Below are positions 6,580 to 12,053 of a stretch of 12,053 nucleotides of DNA, one piece after another (positions within the stretch are counted from its first letter, which is position 1; each line of letters begins with the position of its first letter). The position numbers and the translations under genes are program-made. This DNA comes from Clostridiales bacterium UBA7001 (GTDB lineage Bacteria > Bacillota > Clostridia > TANB77 > CAG-508): contig DJXP01000032.1 in NCBI GenBank assembly GCA_002449785.1, positions 1-12,053 on the forward strand, in the 5' to 3' direction. The notes under the pieces were generated by a model. The model made no database searches. It saw only the letters and a program-made list of their open reading frames with translations, and was not told the origin of the DNA.

Positions 6580-7915
6580 ATTGTTCAAAATATCTTTTCT
6601 CAAGACTAGCAAATTTAGTGTAACTTGAAAGCCAAGCTAAATCTACTGTTCCAGTTGAACCTCCTCTATGCTTTGCAAGTATTACTTCTGCAACATTCTT
6701 TTTTTCACTATCTTCATTGTAATAATCATCTCTATATAAAAACATAACTATATCAGCATCTTGCTCTATTGCTCCTGACTCTCTCAAATCTGAAAGCATT
6801 GGTCTTTTATCATCACGCTTCTCAACTCCACGTGAAAGCTGTGAAAGAGCAATTACTGGAATATCTAATTCTTTTGCAAGTATTTTTAAGGAACGACTTA
6901 TTTCTGATATTTCTTGTTCACGACTTGAATTTCTTCTACCAGAGCCTTGTATTAATTGCAGATAATCTATTACAACTAAACCAATATCTTTTTCCATTTT
7001 TAATTTTCTACACTTAGCTCGAATTTCCATTATTGAAATACCAGCTGTATCGTCAATATATATTGGAGCTTCAGACAATCTTGAAAGAGTACTTGCAAGT
7101 TTAACCCAATCATCATCTTCAATTTGACCTGTTCTAATTTTATTGCTATCTACCATTGCTTCACTACATAAAATTCTATTTCCTACTTGTTCTTTTGACA
7201 TCTCTAAATTAAATATTGCAACACCTTTTCCACTTTGAACAGCTACATTGGTTGCTATATTTATTGCAAATGCAGATTTACCCATAGCAGGTCTTGCTGC
7301 AACTATTATCAAATCTGAATTATGTAGCCCAGATGTTTTTAAATCCAAGTCTATAAATCCTGTAGATAATCCGCTTATTTTCCCCTTTTTATTATATAAT
7401 TCTTCTAGTTTTCCAAATGATTCTACTAAAACATCTTTTATAGAAGTATACCCCTTAGTATTCTTTTTTTGTGCAAGTTCGAATACTTTCTTCTCAGCCA
7501 TATCCATTAGCATATCTACATCTTCAGTCTCATTATAACCAAGTGATATCAATTCATTTGCAGTATTGACTAAGCTCCTAAGCATCCACTTTTCGTCTAC
7601 AATTTTTATATATTTTTGAACATTTGATGTAGTTGGAACTTTCTCTGGAAGTGTTGCTAAATATTCTAATCCTCCAACTCTTTCAAAATTTCCATTTTCT
7701 ACCAATTCTGCTTTAACTGTTATTAAGTCTATTGGCTCACTTTTAGAATATAAATTTAATATAGCTGAAAAAATTGCTTTATTATCTTCTCTATAGAATG
7801 CATCTTCTTTTAAAACTTCTATTGCATCTATTACAGAATCTTTATCTGTTAACATACATCCAAGTACTGCTTGTTCAGCTTCTATATCATGTGGTGGCAC
7901 TTTTCCTAATTCCAT
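6578..7915 (-). CDS. dnaB: Replicative DNA helicase DnaB
   Basis: This is the hexameric helicase (called DnaC in Bacillus) that unwinds DNA at the chromosomal fork. The 445 residues are full length. The N-terminal helical domain (about 1-105, starting VPPHDIEAEQAVLGCML) binds primase. A linker follows, then a RecA-like domain with Walker A ARPAMGKS (207-214), Walker B LVVIDYLQL (313-321, D317), DLRESGAIEQDAD (376-388) and the arginine finger region KHRGGSTG (415-422). The start ATG 7915 has GGAG 7 nt upstream. It lies 27 bp after rplI, and the rplI-dnaB order is typical of Firmicutes. No intein or phage-like divergence is seen, so this is the chromosomal copy. The stop codon is the first triplet of repeat element 2. 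Confidence 0.97.
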   Translation of the reverse strand: MELGKVPPHDIEAEQAVLGCMLTDKDSVIDAIEVLKEDAFYREDNKAIFSAILNLYSKSEPIDLITVKAELVENGNFERVGGLEYLATLPEKVPTTSNVQKYIKIVDEKWMLRSLVNTANELISLGYNETEDVDMLMDMAEKKVFELAQKKNTKGYTSIKDVLVESFGKLEELYNKKGKISGLSTGFIDLDLKTSGLHNSDLIIVAARPAMGKSAFAINIATNVAVQSGKGVAIFNLEMSKEQVGNRILCSEAMVDSNKIRTGQIEDDDWVKLASTLSRLSEAPIYIDDTAGISIMEIRAKCRKLKMEKDIGLVVIDYLQLIQGSGRRNSSREQEISEISRSLKILAKELDIPVIALSQLSRGVEKRDDKRPMLSDLRESGAIEQDADIVMFLYRDDYYNEDSEKKNVAEVILAKHRGGSTGTVDLAWLSSYTKFASLEKRYFEQ

Positions 7916-7942
7916 ATTATTTCTCCACTTTTTATATAATAA

Positions 7943-8389
7943 TTACTCTGGTATTATCATTACTAATAAATTTGCTATTACACCTTCATTAAGCTTTATA
8001 TCAACTCTCGTGGTGCCTGCATTTTTTATACTTTCTGAAAGAATTATTTTCTTTTTATCAACATCTATATTAAAGTCTTTTTTTAAAGTCTCAGCTATTT
8101 CTTTTGATGTTACTGCTCCAAATAACTTACCATTTTCTCCAGCTTTAACTCTTATCTTTAATGTCATTTTTTTCATTTTTTCTGCAAGCTCTTTTGCTTC
8201 TTTTAAATCTTCATTCTTTTTATATTGAATTGATTCATTTTTGGCTTTTAAATTATTCATATTTCCTTGATCTGCAGGAACTGCTAATTTTTTTGGAAAC
8301 AAATAGTTTCTTGCATAACCGTCTGCTGCATTAATTATTTGGTCTTTCTTTCCTACACCTTTTATATCTTGCTTTAAAATAACTTTCAT
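7943..8389 (-). CDS. rplI: 50S ribosomal protein L9
   Basis: The 148 residues match the usual L9 length. The N-terminal rRNA-binding domain is clear: MKVILKQDIKGVGKKDQI, then ADGYARNYLFPKKLA at about 22-36. A long charged connecting helix follows (about 41-77), then the C-terminal alpha/beta domain with GKLFGAVTSKEIAETL (about 86-101). L9 binds 23S rRNA near the L1 stalk and supports reading-frame fidelity. The upstream site is GAGGTG, about 11 nt from the ATG at 8389. It sits 32 bp after gdpP and 27 bp before dnaB, so the three are co-transcribed. Confidence 0.97.
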   Translation of the reverse strand: MKVILKQDIKGVGKKDQIINAADGYARNYLFPKKLAVPADQGNMNNLKAKNESIQYKKNEDLKEAKELAEKMKKMTLKIRVKAGENGKLFGAVTSKEIAETLKKDFNIDVDKKKIILSESIKNAGTTRVDIKLNEGVIANLLVMIIPE

Positions 8390-8421
8390 AATCCAAGTCC
8401 CACCTCTCTATTAATAAAAAA

Positions 8422-10431
8422 TTATTCTGATTCTAATAAATACTCATTTATTCTAATAATTAATTCATTTTTAGCTTCTTCTAATGAGAATCCTTCGAGT
8501 TGTGCACCAGCTAAAGTAATATGTCCTCCACCGCCTAATTTTTCTAGTATTATCTGAACATTTATATCTCCTATTGATCTACCACTTATGAAAACCTTGT
8601 CACCTATTTTTGACATTACAAATGATGCAGTTATATCACTAATAGTCAATAATTCATCTGCTGCTTTTGCACAAATTAAATTTGCATCTTCATTTTCTTC
8701 ATCAAAAACTGATATAGCAATTGTATTATTATGAATTTCAACATTTCTAACTATACTAGAAATAATATTATAACTCTCTAAATCAGCTTGGAACCATTTT
8801 TTTACTCTAATAATATCTACACCATATTTTCTCAAATACGCTGCAGCTTCGAAAGTTCTTACACCTGTTTTAAAAGTAAAATCTTTTGTATCAACCATTA
8901 TTCCACCATATAAGCTCTCTGCTTCTATTAGTTTTAATTTAACTTCTTTTTCAGAATATTGAATTATTTCTGTAACTAATTCTGCTGCTGATGAAGCATA
9001 AACTTCATGAAAAGAAACTAGAGCATTTTCTATACAATCTGGTGCTTTTCTATGATGATCTATAATTATTTTTTTATCTATCTTTTCTAACAATTCTGAA
9101 AATTCAACATATGAAGTTTTATGTGTATCTACTATTATTAATAGTGTGTTTTCAGTAATTAAATCTTTTGCTTTTTCTTCTGTAATAATAACATCTTTAT
9201 ATTCTTCTTCTTTTTCTAATATTTCTAAAAATTTCCCAAGAGATTTTCCTTTTGGCTCTGACACAATATATGCATCTTTTTCTAAAGTTTTGCACAATCT
9301 ATACATTCCAAGTGCAGAACCAAATGCATCTATATCAATATTTTTATGCCCCATTATAAATATATTATCTGAATCATTAATAACTCTAGATATTGAATGT
9401 GATATTGTTCTTGCTTTAACTCTTGTTCTCTTTTCTACTTCTAGTGTTTTTCCACCATAAAATTTATATTTTCCATCTTTTCTTACAACTGCTTGATCCC
9501 CACCTCGCCCTAATACTATTTCCATAGCAGACAAAGCAGATTTATACTTTTCATAATTATTATTGCCATCAGCTGAAATTGCGATACTAAGCGTAATTTG
9601 AATTTGATTATCTAATTCTATTGATTTAATTTTATCTAATATATTAAATTTTTCTTTTTCAAATTCTTGTAAATACTGTTGATTAAATACACAAATAAAA
9701 TAATCCGATTCAGTTTTTAGCATCAACCCACCGGTTTTGGTTATCCACTCAATTATTTCTTTCTCAACTTTGGCTAATAATTCTATTTTCTTTTCTGGTA
9801 GTATTCTCTGAATTATTTCATCATAATTATCTATTGCAACAACTCCAATACAATTTTTAGAGTTATTGTATTCATCAAATAATTCATTATATTTTGTTTC
9901 ATCTATAAAATATAATGATATAACATACTCTCTTTGTTTCTTTTTATCTCTTTTTTTGGCCTTTACAATACTTCCTCTTATTTTATATATTTTCTTTTCT
10001 ATATTAAACTGTTTTGATATATCTAATTGTTCACCTTTTTTTTCTATTTCAACTTTAATTTCCTTTACTATTGAAGTTAAATATGTTGCAATATCAATAT
10101 TTTGAAACTCTTTAACAAATGCTTTGCTTCTCCAAACTATATTTCCATTAGTTTCAACTAATACTAATGGAATTGGTGTGTTTACTAAATTTCCACGAGA
10201 AGCTGAACTTATATCTGATGTTATATTTTGTATATGATTCTCAATTTCTGTTTTCTTTTTTCCACTAATCCAAATTGTATATATTACTGTAAATGTAAAA
10301 ATAAAAATTGACGGAATAATCCATCTTAAATCGTACACACATAAAGCTATTGCTAATACAGCAATAATTAAAATATATAATATATTTTTTGTTGTTAAAT
10401 TATCTAGCATTTTTCTATTTGTATTTGGCAT
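8422..10431 (-). CDS. gdpP: Cyclic-di-AMP phosphodiesterase GdpP (YybT family)
   Basis: This membrane phosphodiesterase hydrolyses c-di-AMP to 5'-pApA and so affects wall stress, potassium balance and beta-lactam tolerance in Firmicutes. The 669 residues are near the usual 655-660. Two transmembrane segments lie at about 15-31 and 36-56. A degenerate PAS domain follows (about 85-175), then a degenerate GGDEF domain (about 190-325, GRGGDQ at 308-313). The DHH/DHHA1 module has metal and catalytic residues H362, D366 and D368 (GHKNIDID), D435 (VDTH), D458-H459-H460 (IDHH), D514 and the GGGGH motif ending at H637. The ATG at 10431 has a loosely placed GGAAGTGGAA upstream. It is the first gene of gdpP-rplI-dnaB-tilS and has a consensus promoter. 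All catalytic residues I can place are intact. Confidence 0.95.
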   Translation of the reverse strand: MPNTNRKMLDNLTTKNILYILIIAVLAIALCVYDLRWIIPSIFIFTFTVIYTIWISGKKKTEIENHIQNITSDISSASRGNLVNTPIPLVLVETNGNIVWRSKAFVKEFQNIDIATYLTSIVKEIKVEIEKKGEQLDISKQFNIEKKIYKIRGSIVKAKKRDKKKQREYVISLYFIDETKYNELFDEYNNSKNCIGVVAIDNYDEIIQRILPEKKIELLAKVEKEIIEWITKTGGLMLKTESDYFICVFNQQYLQEFEKEKFNILDKIKSIELDNQIQITLSIAISADGNNNYEKYKSALSAMEIVLGRGGDQAVVRKDGKYKFYGGKTLEVEKRTRVKARTISHSISRVINDSDNIFIMGHKNIDIDAFGSALGMYRLCKTLEKDAYIVSEPKGKSLGKFLEILEKEEEYKDVIITEEKAKDLITENTLLIIVDTHKTSYVEFSELLEKIDKKIIIDHHRKAPDCIENALVSFHEVYASSAAELVTEIIQYSEKEVKLKLIEAESLYGGIMVDTKDFTFKTGVRTFEAAAYLRKYGVDIIRVKKWFQADLESYNIISSIVRNVEIHNNTIAISVFDEENEDANLICAKAADELLTISDITASFVMSKIGDKVFISGRSIGDINVQIILEKLGGGGHITLAGAQLEGFSLEEAKNELIIRINEYLLESE

Positions 10432-10476
10432 ATAATAATTTCCACTTCCTTGATTTTAATTATAAAATACCTAATT

Positions 10477-10505
10477 ATTATAGTACTTTCTGGCACTTTT
10501 GTCAA
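10477..10505 (-). promoter_or_regulatory. Consensus sigma-A promoter of the gdpP-rplI-dnaB-tilS operon
   Basis: On the minus strand, TTGACA (10505-10500), a 17-bp spacer and TATAAT (10482-10477) match the consensus exactly, about 45 bp upstream of the gdpP start. Repeat element 3 begins 16 bp upstream of the -35 box. Confidence 0.88.
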
Positions 10506-10521
10506 ATTAACTAAGTAAATC

Positions 10522-10574
10522 AGGGACAAATCAAAATATATTCTATATCTAAATTAGATGTTTGATTTGTCCCC
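10522..10574. repeat. GGGAC-type intergenic inverted repeat, element 3
   Basis: The arms AGGGACAAATCAAA (10522-10535) and TTTGATTTGTCCCC (10561-10574) match at 13 of 14 positions and enclose 25 bp of A/T-rich sequence. The element lies 16 bp past the stop of the Ig-like gene and 16 bp before the gdpP -35 box. It shares the terminal GGGAC motif with elements 1 and 2 but has a different interior. No U-tract follows the stem, so it is not a typical terminator. Confidence 0.7.
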
Positions 10575-10590
10575 GAAATTAAATTATATA

Positions 10591-11241
10591 CTATTTTCTT
10601 ATTGTTAAGTTAACACTCTTTTCTGCATCTGTGTATGAATCATGAACTGTAATAGTTACTTTTCCCGCTGAAATTCCTGTAACTATTCCATTAGCATTAA
10701 CTGTTGCTATTTCTTCATCACTAGAAGTATATGTTAATGTATCCATTGAAGCATCATTTGGCGTAACCTTTAATTTCATTTGAAGATCTTTCCCTATTCT
10801 AACAGTACTATTTGTAGTCGTAAATGTCATTGTTTTTATTGGAGTAATAACTCTTATATCATCTGTAGCTTCCATCCCATCATATTTAGCTGTAATTGTA
10901 GCTTTACCATCTCCAACAGGTACAACCTCATCATTATTATTTACTTTAGCAATTTTTTCATTTGATGAAGAAAACTCCACTCCATCTGTTACAATTTCAC
11001 CATCAATAGATACCATCATTTCTGAATAATCTTTTTTATCTTTTGATGATAAATAATCTTTTTCAATTTCTAGTGTTAGCTTTGGCTTTATTACCTCTTG
11101 TGTATCACTATTACTTTTATTTTCACTGCCAACATTTACTAGTGAATAAGTTCCTATATGGCCTTTATTAAGTACAATAACTGTAGCTAATGCTAATACT
11201 ATTAAAAATAATATAATAGAAATTGATAATCCTTTTTTCAT
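10591..11241 (-). CDS. Membrane-anchored protein with two BIG2-type Ig-like domains
   Basis: A 216-residue exported protein. MKKG and the hydrophobic stretch at 5-24 form a signal anchor. There is no lipobox cysteine and no signal-peptidase site I would trust. After a Ser/Asn/Asp-rich linker (about 36-50), two bacterial Ig-like group 2 domains follow. Domain 1 (about 52-132) has FSSSNEKIAKVNNNDEV and GKATITAKY. Domain 2 (about 134-214) has YTSSDEEIATVNANGIVTG and AGKVTITV. These S(S/D)xxIAxV...G...GxxTIT patterns are diagnostic. Such domains occur in surface and adhesion proteins; no enzymatic domain is attached, so a binding or structural role is an inference. The ATG at 11241 has AAGGAG 8 nt upstream. 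The gene has its own promoter and follows the hydrolase gene. Confidence 0.88.
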   Translation of the reverse strand: MKKGLSISIILFLIVLALATVIVLNKGHIGTYSLVNVGSENKSNSDTQEVIKPKLTLEIEKDYLSSKDKKDYSEMMVSIDGEIVTDGVEFSSSNEKIAKVNNNDEVVPVGDGKATITAKYDGMEATDDIRVITPIKTMTFTTTNSTVRIGKDLQMKLKVTPNDASMDTLTYTSSDEEIATVNANGIVTGISAGKVTITVHDSYTDAEKSVNLTIRK

Positions 11242-11308
11242 TTGATTTTCTCCTTGTAATAAGAGTATTTTGTAGTTAAATATATATACTAATTTATAAC
11301 TTGTAAAT

Positions 11309-11337
11309 ATTATAAACTATTTATAATATTTTCGCAA
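11309..11337 (-). promoter_or_regulatory. Probable sigma-A promoter of the Ig-like protein gene
   Basis: On the minus strand, TTGCGA (11337-11332), a 17-bp spacer and TATAAT (11314-11309) lie about 70 bp upstream of the ATG. A second candidate nearer the gene (TTTACA, 17 bp, TATATT) is also possible in this A/T-rich stretch. Confidence 0.55.
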
Positions 11338-11360
11338 TACAAATAGAACAAAAGCAGAAA

Positions 11361-11398
11361 AAAAGAGTATTTAACTTGCTTAGTTTAAATACTCTTTT
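11361..11398 (-). terminator. Intrinsic terminator of the NlpC/P60-like hydrolase gene
   Basis: AAAAGAGTATTTAA (11361-11374) and TTAAATACTCTTTT (11385-11398) form a perfect 14-bp stem with a 10-nt loop. On the minus strand the stem ends in a run of seven or more T. It lies about 20 bp beyond the TAA at 11419. Confidence 0.85.
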
Positions 11399-11418
11399 AT
11401 ATAATAAAAACTATATTT

Positions 11419-12053
11419 TTATTTATATTTTATAGTTTGTGTTTTTAAATCAAAATATGAATTTGGTGCATATGGAAAATCTTTAAAATGTATAATTTTT
11501 CTTTCATATTTTTTGGTTGAAGAATTAGCTCTACGAACTTTTCCGACATTTACAGCTTTTCCACTAGCATGTCCAGCACTACAACCAATCTTTAAACCAT
11601 TACCTAAATATATATATACATGATTATGCCTTCCACCTCCGTAATGTTCCCATATAACATCTCCAGGAGATGCATTAGAATAATCCCATTTTTGACCTTT
11701 TTTAAATGATGCAACAACTTTTGTTCTTGGACACACATTGTGTCCCCATTCCAAAGAGCGTACAAATTTTTTCATCATTCCTGTGTGTTCATATACTCTA
11801 AATACATACCAAGAACAATCAGAATAACCTTTTTCTAATTTTCCACTATTTCTATGATCTCCAGTAGATGAATCTATATATGTAATATGTCCTCCAGCTT
11901 CTTTTGAAAATTTATAAGCATATCTTAAACTTTTTAATAATTTTTCTTCACCTCTTCTATTTGTATTATCTGAAGAATCTGTATTCCTATTTGGATTAGT
12001 ATTTGGATTAGTATTTGTATTGGTATTTGTATTTGTTTGAGATACTGTACTAG
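11419..12053 (-). CDS. NlpC/P60-like cell-wall hydrolase, 3' part, enters from the right edge
   Basis: The frame is open from the right edge to TAA at 11419 (211 complete codons). An internal ATG at 11778 is not a credible start, because the probable catalytic cysteine lies upstream of it. The order is: STVSQ, a Thr/Asn/Pro linker encoded by 12-bp tandem repeats, an Arg/Glu-rich stretch, a helix (EEKLLKSLRYAYKFSKEAGG), then a papain-like NlpC/P60-type domain. The catalytic Cys is in YSDCSWYVFRVY (codon 11817-11815). SPGDVIWEHYGGG precedes the probable catalytic His in HNHVYIYLGNG. GCSAGHASGK may hold the third polar residue. Such enzymes cleave peptide stems of peptidoglycan. The 5' end is missing in this window. 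The terminal 25-bp identity suggests that the secreted N-terminal part is the frame at 1-842, giving 483 residues if joined. Confidence 0.82.
   Translation of the reverse strand, partial: STVSQTNTNTNTNTNPNTNPNRNTDSSDNTNRRGEEKLLKSLRYAYKFSKEAGGHITYIDSSTGDHRNSGKLEKGYSDCSWYVFRVYEHTGMMKKFVRSLEWGHNVCPRTKVVASFKKGQKWDYSNASPGDVIWEHYGGGRHNHVYIYLGNGLKIGCSAGHASGKAVNVGKVRRANSSTKKYERKIIHFKDFPYAPNSYFDLKTQTIKYK
11989..12036. repeat. Four tandem 12-bp units encoding the Thr/Asn/Pro linker
   Basis: The units are ATTTGGATTAGT (11989-12000 and 12001-12012), ATTTGTATTGGT (12013-12024) and ATTTGTATTTGT (12025-12036). On the minus strand they encode TNPN, TNPN, TNTN and TNTN. In-frame units of 12 bp can change in number without breaking the gene. 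The window-end duplication begins inside the last unit. Confidence 0.85.
12029..12053. repeat. Terminal direct repeat, right copy
   Basis: Identical to bases 1-25. The minus-strand reading frame is the same in both copies (AGT ACA GTA TCT CAA), so removing one copy and joining the ends keeps one continuous gene and gives a 12,028-bp circle or repeat unit. Confidence 0.97.

Noticed and set aside
3389..10574. The three GGGAC elements as a CRISPR array or phage attachment sites
   Set aside because: They are kilobases apart, differ in their interiors, and have no regular spacers, cas genes or integrase nearby.
11419..11778. A separate 119-codon gene starting at ATG 11778
   Set aside because: The frame is open far upstream to the window edge, the probable catalytic Cys lies upstream of this ATG, and no ribosome binding site precedes it.
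1..12053. The window as a plasmid or phage replicon because its ends overlap
   Set aside because: There is no replication initiator, partition, mobilisation or phage gene; the contents are standard chromosomal housekeeping genes, so end identity alone does not support a plasmid.

Overview
The window is very AT-rich DNA with strong ribosome binding sites, consensus sigma-A promoters, a TTG-started ftsH, a GdpP-type phosphodiesterase and a CotF-like spore-coat gene pair. Together these point to a low-GC, endospore-forming Firmicute, most likely an anaerobic Clostridia member. The species cannot be named from the sequence alone. Every protein gene is on the minus strand; the only plus-strand gene is a tRNA-Lys.

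Read in the direction of transcription (right to left), the layout is as follows. (1) The 3' part of a secreted NlpC/P60-like cell-wall hydrolase (11419-12053), ending in a terminator. (2) A small membrane-anchored protein with two BIG2-type Ig-like domains (10591-11241). (3) A housekeeping operon behind a consensus promoter: gdpP (c-di-AMP phosphodiesterase), rplI (ribosomal protein L9), dnaB (replicative helicase) and tilS (tRNA-Ile lysidine synthase). (4) ftsH (membrane AAA+ protease) with its own promoter. (5) About 560 bp without an intact gene, then tRNA-Lys(CUU) with its own promoter and terminator on the opposite strand. (6) Two small CotF-like genes. (7) A membrane-anchored M23 (LytM) endopeptidase with promoter and terminator. 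(8) The 5' part of a secreted beta-rich protein (1-842) that runs off the left edge.

The most striking structural feature is that the first 25 bases and the last 25 bases are identical, in direct orientation. The open frame leaving the left edge continues in the same frame from the right edge. Joining the ends gives one 483-residue protein: signal peptide, beta-rich modules, Thr/Asn/Pro linker and NlpC/P60-like hydrolase domain. So the window behaves as a closed 12,028-bp unit. Possible explanations are a real circle, a tandemly repeated chromosomal segment, or an assembly break at a short sequence shared by two paralogous genes. The housekeeping content and the lack of any replication gene favour the paralogue/assembly or tandem-unit explanation over a plasmid.

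A second theme is a family of short intergenic inverted-repeat elements bounded by GGGAC motifs. There are three in this window: after ftsH, between dnaB and tilS, and upstream of gdpP. Two of them begin exactly at the stop codon of the preceding gene. They resemble REP/MITE-like elements and may influence expression inside the dnaB-tilS operon. I see no CRISPR array, transposase, prophage or obvious new defence system.
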